DNA of 64,000 nt, taken from Candidatus Defluviilinea proxima (GTDB taxonomy: Bacteria > Chloroflexota > Anaerolineae > Anaerolineales > Villigracilaceae). Positions 9,280 to 18,206 of this stretch are shown here, piece by piece. The position numbers and the translations under genes are program-made. Under the pieces are notes generated by a model that had not been told where the DNA came from, ran no database searches, and worked only from the letters and a program-made list of their open reading frames with translations. The stretch's first letter is position 1, and every line of letters starts with the position of its first letter. The DNA lies in assembly GCA_016721115.1 (NCBI GenBank), contig JADKIW010000001.1, positions 3,797,501 through 3,861,500 of the forward strand, in the 5' to 3' direction.

Positions 9280-9837
9280 TTAGACGCGTGTAACGTAGTC
9301 GCCCGTTTCAGTGTTGACGCGGATCACATCGCCAACCTTTACGAATTGAGGGCAGTTCACTTCGAGGCCAGTTTCGGTCTTGACCTTCTTGGTCACGCCG
9401 GTGGCAGTATCGCCGCGAATGGCAGTTTCAGCTTCGATAACCTTCAGATCCACCGAGCTGGGCATTTCGATATCCAGTGGAGCGTCTTTATAGAAGGTTA
9501 ACTTGACTTCCATGCCTTCTTTGAGGTACAGGGCACTTTCGCCAAGAGTCTCTGCTTTGATGGCAGGCTGTTCAAAGGTTTCGTTATCCATGAAATGGTA
9601 AAACTCGCCATCTGTGTATAGATAGGAGACATTATGGAAATCAAGTCGCACATCCTGCACGGATAAACCTGAGTTAAAGGTACGCTCGATGTTAGCGCCG
9701 GTCAGCAAATTGCGGGCTTTGATGCGAATATTGGCATTGCCACGCCCAGTTTTGTTGTGGCTGTAGTCCACCACTTTGTAGAGGCCGCCATCCAACTCGA
9801 AGGTGACACCTTTGCGAAGTTCGTTTACATCTATCAT
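9280..9837 (-). CDS. efp: Elongation factor P
   Basis: The 185-residue protein shows the three beta-barrel domains of EF-P, which enters the ribosomal E site and relieves stalling at polyproline. The C-terminal signature VKVGDVIRVNTETGDYVTRV is intact. At the loop that reaches the peptidyl transferase centre the sequence is NKTGRGNAN. The usual modified Lys (E. coli Lys34) is therefore an Arg at about residue 32, and the usual Pro before the Gly is a Thr. Arg-tip EF-Ps in other phyla are rhamnosylated by EarP; whether this applies here is unknown. Confidence 0.95.
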   Translation of the reverse strand: MIDVNELRKGVTFELDGGLYKVVDYSHNKTGRGNANIRIKARNLLTGANIERTFNSGLSVQDVRLDFHNVSYLYTDGEFYHFMDNETFEQPAIKAETLGESALYLKEGMEVKLTFYKDAPLDIEMPSSVDLKVIEAETAIRGDTATGVTKKVKTETGLEVNCPQFVKVGDVIRVNTETGDYVTRV

Positions 9838-9984
9838 GCTTGCACTTTCCTTGTTTGGTAATTTTTATCGCTTGCTTTATAAACCACTCAATTTTTCATA
9901 AAATTATGAATGAAGGTTTGCTTTGGATAAAGCAGTTTATGCGATACTCCGTAGAGCGGCGGGATTATACTATGAGACCATTAA

Positions 9985-10479
9985 TTAGTGAGAAGATTCT
10001 GATCGGGGGTCTTCTTGTAAGAGCTGAACTGCATGAAGCAATACGGGGATAACCACTTGCAAGTTTTCCACCGCCCCTTTGGGGCTTCCTGGCAAATTAA
10101 TGATGAGGGTTTGTTTCCGAATCCCTGTAACGATTCTCGACAACATGGCGTGTGGCGTGATCTTTAGACTAGCCGCACGCATAGCTTCTGCGAGTCCGGG
10201 CGCTTCGCGGTCAATGACGGCACGCGTGGCTTCGGGTGTCACATCACGAGGGGAGAAACCGGTTCCCCCGGTAGTGAGAATCACGTCCAAATCACGGCTA
10301 TCAGACCACTCACTTAGAATCTGGCGGATGGCAGATTCGTCGTCGGGGAGGAGAGACTGCTTGGTAATGGACCAGCCTTCGGCTTCGATAAGACGCGCAA
10401 GGGCTGGGCCGGAGGAGTCTGCACGCTCGCCACGTGAAGATCGGTCAGAGAGGGTCAGAATCCCAAATCGAATCGTCAT
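9985..10479 (-). CDS. Molybdopterin adenylyltransferase-type protein (MogA/MoaB)
   Basis: The 164-residue product has the MoaB/MogA fold signature: FGILTLSDRSSRGERADSSGP at the N-terminus, LTTGGTGFSPRDVTPEAT, and a C-terminal LPGSPKGAVENLQ. These proteins adenylate molybdopterin before metal insertion. The gene is 5 bp upstream of nothing related on its own strand; it follows the response regulator and lon in transcription order. Molybdenum-cofactor nucleotidyltransferases at 16.2-18.2 kb suggest the organism makes molybdoenzymes. Confidence 0.9.
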   Translation of the reverse strand: MTIRFGILTLSDRSSRGERADSSGPALARLIEAEGWSITKQSLLPDDESAIRQILSEWSDSRDLDVILTTGGTGFSPRDVTPEATRAVIDREAPGLAEAMRAASLKITPHAMLSRIVTGIRKQTLIINLPGSPKGAVENLQVVIPVLLHAVQLLQEDPRSESSH

Positions 10480-10480
10480 C

Positions 10481-10825
10481 CTATTTTTTTAAAAGTTTAA
10501 TCAGATCATCGGGCATGAATGGCTTGAGTATAAAATGATTGGCGCCACGACTCAGGCAGTCGTCTTTTACATTCAAGCCAGATGCCATCACAATGTTGAG
10601 GTTTTTGTTTGCAGAGTTTGAGCGGATGGCTTCCACCACTTCGATGCCGTTCTGGCGACCAAGGTGATAATCGATCAAAAGATTATCAGGGCGGTGTTGC
10701 AAAACGGCACCGGGAACATCAGATACGGAGGCTAATGCAATCACCTCAAACCCCTCCATTCTAAGGAGGGTTGTAAGTAAAGTGACCATGGTTTGATCAT
10801 CTTCGGCGAGCAGTACTTTTGACAT
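10481..10825 (-). CDS. Single-domain response regulator (CheY-like)
   Basis: A 114-residue stand-alone receiver: acidic pocket AEDD near the start, phosphoacceptor Asp in LLIDYHLG, and conserved Lys in FILKPF. No output domain is present. The start at 10825 gives a normal receiver length and overlaps the end of lon by 29 bp, implying translational coupling. Its kinase is unknown; no histidine kinase is adjacent. Confidence 0.88.
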   Translation of the reverse strand: MSKVLLAEDDQTMVTLLTTLLRMEGFEVIALASVSDVPGAVLQHRPDNLLIDYHLGRQNGIEVVEAIRSNSANKNLNIVMASGLNVKDDCLSRGANHFILKPFMPDDLIKLLKK

Positions 10826-13418
10826 TCTGTTTTTTCTCCCTCGAGGATGTTTTCTTTTTCGGTTTTGCTTTAGATATCTTCTTTGTTTCCTTGATACCTT
10901 TAACAGGCTCCAAGGATGCTGCAATCACTTCGTCAACGGTGTCCACGAGAACAAATGTCATAAATTGCTTGATCTCATCAGGCACATCATCGAGGTCTTG
11001 TTCGTTACGTCGTGGCAGAACAATCGTACGTAAACCGGCACGATGACCAGCAAGCACTTTTTCTTTGAGGCCGCCAATGCGAAGCACCTGACCACGCAAC
11101 GTAATCTCACCGGTCATACCGAGGTTTGCCTTGATCTTGCGGCCCGAAGCCAACGATACAAGCGCCGTAGCCATGGTCACACCTGCAGAGGGGCCATCTT
11201 TGGGTTGGGCGCCCGAGGGGATATGAAGATGAATGTCGGATTTATTGAAAAATTCATCGTCAAGGCCAAGAGCTTTGGTGCGAGACCGCACGAACGATAA
11301 CGCGGCGCGTGCCGATTCATTCATCACGTTTCCAATCGAGCCGGTAATCTGGAAGCCTTTGCCGCCGGGCATACTGGTGGCTTCAACAAAAAGAACGTCG
11401 CCACCATAAGGCGTCCATGCCAAACCGGGCACAACGCCGGGGATCGAGACGCGCTGGTTGAGCTCTTCGCTCGGCAAGAAGATGGGGTTATCAAGATACT
11501 CTTCAATCTTGTCGGGATTGATCGTAGTCTTCTTTAATTTCTTTTCGGCAATACGTGTACCAACCTTACGGCACACAGCACCAATCTTTCGTTCCAAATT
11601 TCTGACGCCCGCTTCACGCGTGTATTCGCGAATGATCCTGCGAAGAGAATCATCTTTGAATGTGATCTCTTTTTCTCGCAAACTATTCTCACGAATCTGA
11701 CGCGGAACGAGGTAGCCCTTGGCAATCGCGATCTTTTCATTCTCGGTATAACCGGAAAGATAAATGATCTCCATACGGTCGCGCAATGGGCCGGGGATCG
11801 TCTCCAGCGTATTTGCGGTTGTGATAAAGAAGACCTGCGAAAGGTCGTAAGCAACTTCGAGATAATTATCACGGAACTCGCGATTCTGTTCGGGGTCCAA
11901 CACCTCAAGCAGAGCCGAGGCTGGGTCACCGTGAAAATCGAAAGTCAGTTTGTCAATTTCATCGAGCATGAAAACGGGATTCTTTGTCTCAATGCGACGA
12001 AGCGACTGGAGAATACGCCCGGGCATTGACCCGATATACGTGCGGCGATGCCCACGAATTTCTGCTTCATCCCGGACCCCGCCGAGGGATACGCGCACGA
12101 ATTTTCTTTCCATCGCTCGGGCAATGGACTGACCGAGCGATGTCTTACCAACACCTGGAGGACCAACAAAACAAAGGATTACACCTTCGCGCTCCTGACG
12201 GATGTGATCTTCGCTGGGTGCCTTGTTATCATCTTTTCGTTCAAGGCGAAGTTTGCGGATGGCAAGAAATTCAAGGATACGTTCCTTGACATCTTCAAGT
12301 CCGTAATGATCCTGATCGAGGATCTCTCGTGCATGTTTAATATCGAGGTTATCCGGCGTAGACGCCGACCAAGGGATAGAGACCAACCAATCGAGGTAGG
12401 TGCGAATAACACCATATTCAGCCGCAGCAGTCGGCAAGCGTGAAAGACGGTCCAATTCGCGCCTGGCAAGTTTCTCGGCCTCTTCAGGCATTTTCGCATC
12501 TTCGATCTTCTTGCGGAATTCTTCCACTTCTGCGGCTTGTTCATCCTTCTCACCAAGTTCTTTCTGGATGGCTTTCATCTGTTCACGCAGGAAATAGTCA
12601 CGCTGGACTTTTTCGATCTCACCACGCGCTTCATTCTGGATCTTTTGCCCCAACTGCAAAACTTCCGCTTCGCGCACGAGCAGGCCGACCAACTTTTTCA
12701 ACTTATCAGAGACCGAGTCGATCTCAAGAATCTCTTGCGCGTCCTTAATGTCCATGCGCTGGAAGTTCGCAATGGTATAAGCAGTTTGCAACGGGTCTTC
12801 CACCGAAGTGATGGACATTTCCAACTCTTCCGGGAAGGATGGGATCATTTGTGTGATCTGATGGAATTGATCGCGTGCATTACGTGCCAGTGCATCAATT
12901 TCCAATCCTTGCTCGACAATTTCTGGGGCAAGCTCAATGCGTGCTTTCAGGTAGGGTTCTTCTTCAATGAATTCACCCAGCCGGAAACGAGCCATACCCT
13001 GCACAAGCAAACGGACGGTGCCATCAGGGGCGCGCAAAAGTCGATGGACAGTAGCAATCGTCCCTACGCGATAAAGATCCGCTGGCCCTGGCATCTCAAG
13101 TTCCGGATTGATGGATGTCACCAATCCAACTAACTTGTCCCCGCCCACAACATCATCCACTAATTTGATCGAGCGCGGCTGACCAACCGTCAACGGGACA
13201 GCAGTCTGCGGATATACCACCACCCCACGCAACGGCAGGATGGGAAGGACGTCTGGGAATTTTGTCATATCCAAAGCGTCTGACGATTCATCAGATGATT
13301 TATTTTTCTGGACGCGTGAAAACATGGAAGGAGCCATTGCCGACAGCCATTCTTCGTCGGCTTCCTCCATCCATCTAAAAAGATCATTGAAACTGGTTTG
13401 CCATCGGGAAGCAGGCAT
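10797..13418 (-). CDS. lon: ATP-dependent Lon protease
   Basis: The 873-residue protein has an N-terminal substrate-binding LON domain (LPILPLRGVVVYP at about residue 58 on), a coiled coil, an AAA+ module (Walker A GPPGVGKTS, Walker B VFMLDEIDK) and a C-terminal Ser-Lys protease domain (GPSAGVTMATAL with catalytic Ser, and Lys in GGLKEKVLAGHRAG). A basic Lys/Arg-rich tail of about 30 residues is an addition to the core. It starts 3 bp after the hsp20 stop, so the two stress genes form an operon and are probably translationally coupled. Confidence 0.96.
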   Translation of the reverse strand: MPASRWQTSFNDLFRWMEEADEEWLSAMAPSMFSRVQKNKSSDESSDALDMTKFPDVLPILPLRGVVVYPQTAVPLTVGQPRSIKLVDDVVGGDKLVGLVTSINPELEMPGPADLYRVGTIATVHRLLRAPDGTVRLLVQGMARFRLGEFIEEEPYLKARIELAPEIVEQGLEIDALARNARDQFHQITQMIPSFPEELEMSITSVEDPLQTAYTIANFQRMDIKDAQEILEIDSVSDKLKKLVGLLVREAEVLQLGQKIQNEARGEIEKVQRDYFLREQMKAIQKELGEKDEQAAEVEEFRKKIEDAKMPEEAEKLARRELDRLSRLPTAAAEYGVIRTYLDWLVSIPWSASTPDNLDIKHAREILDQDHYGLEDVKERILEFLAIRKLRLERKDDNKAPSEDHIRQEREGVILCFVGPPGVGKTSLGQSIARAMERKFVRVSLGGVRDEAEIRGHRRTYIGSMPGRILQSLRRIETKNPVFMLDEIDKLTFDFHGDPASALLEVLDPEQNREFRDNYLEVAYDLSQVFFITTANTLETIPGPLRDRMEIIYLSGYTENEKIAIAKGYLVPRQIRENSLREKEITFKDDSLRRIIREYTREAGVRNLERKIGAVCRKVGTRIAEKKLKKTTINPDKIEEYLDNPIFLPSEELNQRVSIPGVVPGLAWTPYGGDVLFVEATSMPGGKGFQITGSIGNVMNESARAALSFVRSRTKALGLDDEFFNKSDIHLHIPSGAQPKDGPSAGVTMATALVSLASGRKIKANLGMTGEITLRGQVLRIGGLKEKVLAGHRAGLRTIVLPRRNEQDLDDVPDEIKQFMTFVLVDTVDEVIAASLEPVKGIKETKKISKAKPKKKTSSREKKQNVKSTARRR

Positions 13419-13421
13419 CTG

Positions 13422-13808
13422 TTAATTATCCATTTTTTCTTTGGGGAGTAGGATGGTTAGGAAACCATCCTTGTATTCTGCGGTTGCATTTTCAGCATTG
13501 ACCTGCACGGGCAATTCGATCCCTACAGAGAATTTTCCGAACTGTATTTCCATTTGATGATAGGACTTCCGTTCACTCGAATCAGAACGTGTTCCATTGA
13601 TAAGCAAAAGTCCGCTTTGTATCACCACTTCAATATCTTCCTCTTTTACCCCGGCGATCTCCATCTTTACCATGAAGTTCTCGTCCGTTTCATACACATC
13701 GGTGGGAGGCCGCCATGTATTCGGGCGCACGAACCAGCTCATTGCGGTATATGTTTCTCGACGGGCTTCCACTAAAACAGAGGATGATTTTCTGATGATC
13801 GTTGGCAT
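13422..13808 (-). CDS. Hsp20/alpha-crystallin small heat shock protein
   Basis: The 128-residue product contains the alpha-crystallin domain: WRPPTDVYETDENF, MEIAGVKEEDIEV, GTRSDSS, and the ending GFLTILLPKE. It is an ATP-independent holdase that captures unfolding proteins. It is the first gene of the hsp20-lon operon, which links a chaperone to the protease that clears damaged protein. No CIRCE-type inverted repeat was seen in the short upstream region. Confidence 0.92.
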   Translation of the reverse strand: MPTIIRKSSSVLVEARRETYTAMSWFVRPNTWRPPTDVYETDENFMVKMEIAGVKEEDIEVVIQSGLLLINGTRSDSSERKSYHQMEIQFGKFSVGIELPVQVNAENATAEYKDGFLTILLPKEKMDN

Positions 13809-13853
13809 AGCTTACTTACCTTTATTTTCAACAAGAAACCGGTTGGAGGCGAG

Positions 13854-13926
13854 CGCCCCCGGCGGGATTCGAACCCACAACCTGCAGCTTAGAAGGCTGT
13901 TGCTCTATCCATTGAGCTACGGGGGC
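13854..13926 (-). tRNA. tRNA-Arg (anticodon TCT)
   Basis: The reverse strand folds as a standard cloverleaf. The acceptor stem GCCCCCG (13926-13920) pairs with CGGGGGC (13861-13855). The D arm reads AGCTCAATGGATAGAGC, the anticodon loop is CTTCTAA with TCT, and the T arm is GTGGGTTCGAATCCC. CCA is not encoded. TCT reads AGA/AGG arginine codons. Confidence 0.95.
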
Positions 13927-13987
13927 ATCTTATATAATTGTATTACGGCCTTGCTAAGGAAGCAAACCCATCCCCCTTAACAAAATT

Positions 13988-14422
13988 CTATCCGCTAACA
14001 GGCCGAATGCCCTTGTAGACGCGGATACCGCCAAGTGTCCGCAGGATCGTTATAGCGGGACGGTTCAAGCGCTTCCCCAATTCATCGGAAGACATGGGGA
14101 TATTTCCATTCGTGAGGAACAATCGAAATACGGCATCCACGAGCGCCGTTTGCTCGGTTAGAAAATCGGGTTGTTTAGCACAGTGAGACATCAACGTATT
14201 CTGCACGCCGTCCACTGATTTGACTTCAGCGGTGACCGGGTCAACCCAATCCAACATCTGTCCTTCTTCAATAGTTGCGAACGCTTCCTGATGTTCAGCG
14301 CACAAAAAGGAGCGCAAATAAACGTGCCAGTCACGCTCGTTCTTTTGCCACCAATCAAAGTCAATGTGAAACGGGGTGGCAGTTGTAGGTTTAATAAGGG
14401 TGGAGCGTTTGCCCTCAGACAT
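13988..14422 (-). CDS. Conserved hypothetical protein with C-terminal helix-turn-helix-like region
   Basis: A 144-residue soluble protein of unrecognised family. The last ~50 residues (MSSDELGKRLNRPAITILRTLGG) look like a winged-helix module, in which a DELGKRL helix would precede the recognition helix. It lies 13 bp downstream of the 519-residue hypothetical gene and the two are surely one operon. DNA binding is possible but not shown. Confidence 0.6.
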   Translation of the reverse strand: MSEGKRSTLIKPTTATPFHIDFDWWQKNERDWHVYLRSFLCAEHQEAFATIEEGQMLDWVDPVTAEVKSVDGVQNTLMSHCAKQPDFLTEQTALVDAVFRLFLTNGNIPMSSDELGKRLNRPAITILRTLGGIRVYKGIRPVSG

Positions 14423-14435
14423 AACTCATTCTCTC

Positions 14436-15995
14436 CTAGTCATTGATTCTAAAATGCATATCGCCGACGTGTGAAATATCCGATTTGGACATCAGCAAAG
14501 CAAACAACGGAGCCGGGGTACGTCGGACAATATTGATCGCAGAATACAGTTCCTGCGCATGGACGTGGCCCTGCGGCGTCAACTTGGACATCTCACGGAT
14601 CATGTTCACGACCAACTGGTCAAATGGGCGTCTCGCTTCCTGCTCCCAAACCCGATCCACAGATTGAAAGGAAGGAATGGCAAAGGCCATACGGTCATTG
14701 AATTCAGCAGAGACCGATTGCTTCAACATGGCGAACACCACACCACCGTCTGCGCCAACGATCACGGTTCGCAACCAGTCTTTGGTTGAACGATGTGTTT
14801 TCGCTTCGATAATCACTTCACCGGGCTGTTCCCCTTTGCGAATACTGATCAAGCTTCCCGGCATCAATTCGTTCGATTTATACCAATCGTGTAAACCATA
14901 CACGTACTTATGTTCACGCACCACCCAACCCGGCATTTTTTGCTTTGTCTTTCCATCCACCAAAGTAAAGCGGACACGCTCCGACTCGTACGCAGTCGGG
15001 AATAGCGGCTGAATACGGCTGGAAAGCGGCAAAGTGCCAGCTCGCAAATGCGGGAAAATCAAAGAAAGCGTAACTGCCTTATGCTCGTTATCGCTCGACA
15101 GGTCTGTATCACTTAATTCATCATCCAGTTCCCGCTCCAAAGCGACCATCTGTTCATTGAGGAGCGAGCGGTCATACTCCATGGGCGGGCAGTTCAAATG
15201 CATGGGCACTTCACGCACACCTTCTGGCTCAAGCCTGTGCAAACACCACAAAACATTCCCCGCCGGACCAACTTCATCGAAACGGCCATCTTCTTGCAAA
15301 GCCAGGTTTAAGGAGAACTCTGCCAACTTGAGATTGACACCCTCTGGGAGGGCCACATCCTTCAACAAAGCGGATGTGGAAAGCGGTTCGCCTCCAGACA
15401 TGTCCAAGACTGCTTCAGCTAAATTGAGATGTCCTACATTGACGTCTATCAGCAGGGCGCGTGGGAACCAACGACCCGCAATGCGCACAATGTTCTCGTC
15501 AGTTTGCAGGGCAGATTCAAGTTTCTTATCGAGCGCATGGCCATTGACTCGCAAAATAGCATCAAGGTCAAAATCATCTTCCTGAGGAGTAACAGGTTCA
15601 TCGTTCAGGGCATGAGCCGCAAGACGAGAAGCAAAAAGGCGTTCCGTGTTGTCGTCTAATGCAACGGTTATAACGTCAAACTCACCCAACACAGGATTTG
15701 TCCCCGGACGCACATCAGAAACTTTCCCATGCTTCCAACCCAATGCAGGGAAAACAACTGCATCGCCAGCTTGATATGATTCTTTTGGGAAAAACACCTT
15801 GCCGCCCGCCTGACGGCGCTGTTGTACAGCAAGTCTTTCCGCCCGGTTGCGCTCTTGTAACAACACAGTCACCAGTTCGCGTGTTGTTAGTGGGGTCTCG
15901 GTCTCGAAAAGATGGTTATGCAAAAACTCGACGTCTTGTCGGGTAATTTGAAGATTTTTCCAGTACTCGGTTGAAATGATGGGTTCGCCTGCCAT
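14436..15995 (-). CDS. Conserved hypothetical protein, 519 residues
   Basis: No known family was recognised. The N-terminal ~50 residues are helical (TTRELVTVLLQERNRAERLA). Residues ~75-125 form a beta-rich segment (YQAGDAVVFPALGWKHGKV ... NPVLGEFDVITV) that resembles an SH3-like or CarD-like barrel. A region at ~280-330 is acidic and the C-terminus is mixed alpha/beta. There is no signal peptide or membrane segment. It forms a two-gene operon with the gene at 13988-14422; the pairing suggests that the proteins act together. Confidence 0.6.
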   Translation of the reverse strand: MAGEPIISTEYWKNLQITRQDVEFLHNHLFETETPLTTRELVTVLLQERNRAERLAVQQRRQAGGKVFFPKESYQAGDAVVFPALGWKHGKVSDVRPGTNPVLGEFDVITVALDDNTERLFASRLAAHALNDEPVTPQEDDFDLDAILRVNGHALDKKLESALQTDENIVRIAGRWFPRALLIDVNVGHLNLAEAVLDMSGGEPLSTSALLKDVALPEGVNLKLAEFSLNLALQEDGRFDEVGPAGNVLWCLHRLEPEGVREVPMHLNCPPMEYDRSLLNEQMVALERELDDELSDTDLSSDNEHKAVTLSLIFPHLRAGTLPLSSRIQPLFPTAYESERVRFTLVDGKTKQKMPGWVVREHKYVYGLHDWYKSNELMPGSLISIRKGEQPGEVIIEAKTHRSTKDWLRTVIVGADGGVVFAMLKQSVSAEFNDRMAFAIPSFQSVDRVWEQEARRPFDQLVVNMIREMSKLTPQGHVHAQELYSAINIVRRTPAPLFALLMSKSDISHVGDMHFRIND

Positions 15996-16174
15996 TACAC
16001 TGCCTTGATGTTGATTTTTATCGGGCTTCAGTTAATGAAGCGAAACTATTATACCTTACTTGTACACGAAGGTGAATCAGACAGTGCAATAGGGAATATT
16101 GACTGTCATCTAACTAACCGCATCACTATGTACTATATCGCTTCGGCGGATGGTTGCTGTGTATAATCCAGACG

Positions 16175-17563
16175 ATGAACATATCGCTTTCACAGGCATT
16201 GCGGATGCAGTCACATTCTTGCGTGGCGTTTGTTGGCGCCGGGGGAAAGTCAACCGCCATGTTCAAGCTGGCACAGGAATTATCATCGCCGGTGATCGTC
16301 ACCGCAACAACCCACTTGGGGGCGTGGCAAACGAAACACGCTGGGAAACACATTTCCTCAGGCTCTGCATCGCTAAGCGATGCAGAGTTGAATTTTCAGG
16401 GCATTTTATTGATCACCGGCACAACAGAAGGCGAAAGAACTAAGCCAATCAGCGAATCTTTGCTGACAAGAATCCATCAATATTGCAAAAGTCACTCCAT
16501 CCCTTTATTGATCGAGGCAGATGGTTCGCGAGAAAAGCCGCTCAAAGCGTGGGCGGACCATGAACCACCTATCCCAAATTTTGTTGATCTGATCGTTCAA
16601 GTTGCTGGGCTATCGGGCTTGGGCAAAGCTTTGACAGAAGAGTACATTCATCGCGCGGAAATATTTTCTAGGCTTAGCGGTTTGGAAATCGGAGAAACGG
16701 TCACGATAAATGCTTTAGCACAAGTATTGTCTCATCCGAATGGCGGGTTGAAAAATATCCCAAAAAACGCAAGGCGTGTTGTATTACTCAATCAAGCCGA
16801 TACCGCTGAGACACAATCCATGGCGCGGGCGATGACTGCTCCCCTATTACCAAACTATCAATCGGTTCTAATCGCCAGCTTAGCCAATGACCAGATCCAT
16901 GCGGTGCATGAACCCATCGCAGGGATCATCCTTGCCGCGGGCGAAGCGACACGCTTTGGAGAGCCAAAGCAATTACTCGATTGGAAAGGTCAACCGTTCG
17001 TCAGGGTTGTTGCTAAAACTGCATTGGAGGCTGGCTTGTCACCCGTAGTTGTGGTGACGGGAGCCAATGCAGAGAAGGTTGAAGCAATCATCAAAGATTT
17101 GGATGTAGTCATTGTAAGAAATGAAGAATGGCAAAGTGGACAGGGAAGTTCGATAAAAGCGGGGGTGTTTTCCCTTCTACCCCCTCCCGTCCTCCCCCAA
17201 ATCCGAATTGAGCAAAATGCTGTTGAACATCAAGATTTACGTTTCGGATTTGGGGGAGGTGCCGTCTTTCTTCTTGCGGACCAACCACAGGTGGGCACAT
17301 CCATCATTCATGCATTAAAAGAAAAACATGCCAGTGGACTCTATCCCATCGTTGCACCAATGGTCATGGATCGTAGAGCGAATCCTGTTTTGTTTGATCG
17401 AGTCACATTCGCGGACTTGATGAACATCGAAGGCGATACGGGCGGCAGGGCAATCTTCCACAAACACAAAGTGGAGTATCTTCCGTGGCACGACGAGAGT
17501 CTATTATTGGATGTAGATACGCCCGAACAATATCAACGTTTGATCTCGAACGAGGATCTATGA
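16175..17563 (+). CDS. Fusion of YqeC-like protein and MocA-like nucleotidyltransferase
   Basis: The N-terminal ~220 residues match the YqeC family of selenium/molybdenum hydroxylase accessory proteins, with a P-loop-like GAGGKST near residue 18 and IEADGSREKPLKAW. The C-terminal ~220 residues are a MobA/MocA-type NTP transferase (GIILAAGEATRFGEPKQLL), which in relatives adds CMP to molybdopterin. The ATG at 16175 is preferred to an upstream TTG because YqeC homology begins there. The C-terminal domain carries an extra segment encoded by a long inverted repeat (17191-17259). The gene overlaps the next by ATGA. Confidence 0.82.
   Translation: MNISLSQALRMQSHSCVAFVGAGGKSTAMFKLAQELSSPVIVTATTHLGAWQTKHAGKHISSGSASLSDAELNFQGILLITGTTEGERTKPISESLLTRIHQYCKSHSIPLLIEADGSREKPLKAWADHEPPIPNFVDLIVQVAGLSGLGKALTEEYIHRAEIFSRLSGLEIGETVTINALAQVLSHPNGGLKNIPKNARRVVLLNQADTAETQSMARAMTAPLLPNYQSVLIASLANDQIHAVHEPIAGIILAAGEATRFGEPKQLLDWKGQPFVRVVAKTALEAGLSPVVVVTGANAEKVEAIIKDLDVVIVRNEEWQSGQGSSIKAGVFSLLPPPVLPQIRIEQNAVEHQDLRFGFGGGAVFLLADQPQVGTSIIHALKEKHASGLYPIVAPMVMDRRANPVLFDRVTFADLMNIEGDTGGRAIFHKHKVEYLPWHDESLLLDVDTPEQYQRLISNEDL
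17191..17259. repeat. In-frame inverted repeat inside the MocA domain
   Basis: Arms 17191-17207 and 17243-17259 are perfectly complementary over 17 bp. The repeat adds a Pro/Gly-rich loop just before the conserved LLADQPQV strand without breaking the frame. A different palindromic insert is present at the same protein position in the next gene. Confidence 0.75.
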
Positions 17564-18162
17564 TCACAGCGGTCATTCTAGCGGCAGGCGAATCGAAACG
17601 GATGGGACAACCCAAAATGCTTTTGCCTTGGGGAAGTGAAAGCGTGTTGACACATGTGATCTCTGTTTTTCAAAATGCAGGAGTTAGCGATATTGTCATC
17701 GTTACGGGTGGAGCAAGAGCGCAAGTGGAAAGTCTCGTTTCGGGGCTTCACGTGAGGACTGTGCACAACAAGGAGTATTCCAACGGGGAGATGTTATCTT
17801 CGCTTCAATGCGGGGTCAAAGCCCTCACCCCCCCGCCCCTCTCCCGCGCGGAGAGGGGGGCCGCAATGCTGATCGGATTGGGCGACCAGCCTCAAGTCCA
17901 GGAAAGAAGCGTGCGGATGGTTTGCGAGGCGTTTCGAGAGTCGAGGTCCAATCTTGTGATCCCGAGTTATCAAATGAGACGCGGTCATCCATGGTTGGTG
18001 GCGCGCCCGTTGTGGGATGCGTTGTTGCAGATGAAGTCGCCGCTATCGCCGCGCGATTTTATCAATGCGCATCAGGCCGAGGTGGAGTATGTCACAACGG
18101 ATGACTCGAACATTCTGGCCGACCTGGATACACCCGAAGAGTATCAAAAATGGCGTCCGTGA
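17560..18162 (+). CDS. MobA/MocA-like nucleotidyltransferase
   Basis: The 200-residue NTP transferase begins with the nucleotide-binding motif AVILAAGESKRMGQPKMLLPW and has the downstream GLGDQPQV and ILADLDTPEEY motifs of molybdenum cofactor cytidylyl- or guanylyltransferases. It starts inside the stop of the YqeC-MocA fusion gene (ATGA), so translation is coupled. It is a paralogue of that gene's C-terminal domain, perhaps with a different nucleotide or cofactor preference. No xanthine dehydrogenase family gene is nearby. A GC-rich palindrome (17836-17858) sits in frame before GLGDQ. Confidence 0.85.
   Translation: MITAVILAAGESKRMGQPKMLLPWGSESVLTHVISVFQNAGVSDIVIVTGGARAQVESLVSGLHVRTVHNKEYSNGEMLSSLQCGVKALTPPPLSRAERGAAMLIGLGDQPQVQERSVRMVCEAFRESRSNLVIPSYQMRRGHPWLVARPLWDALLQMKSPLSPRDFINAHQAEVEYVTTDDSNILADLDTPEEYQKWRP
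17820..17862. repeat. GC-rich dispersed palindrome inside the coding sequence
   Basis: CCCCTCTCC at 17836-17844 pairs with GGAGAGGGG at 17850-17858. It is preceded by a CCCTCACCCCCC-like tract, which is the shape of a widespread bacterial dispersed repeat. It adds about 10 residues (TPPPLSRAERGAA) to the protein in frame. Confidence 0.75.
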
Positions 18163-18206
18163 TTCATGATACACTTGCGCGCTGAAATCATTTTTTGAGA
18201 GACTTT

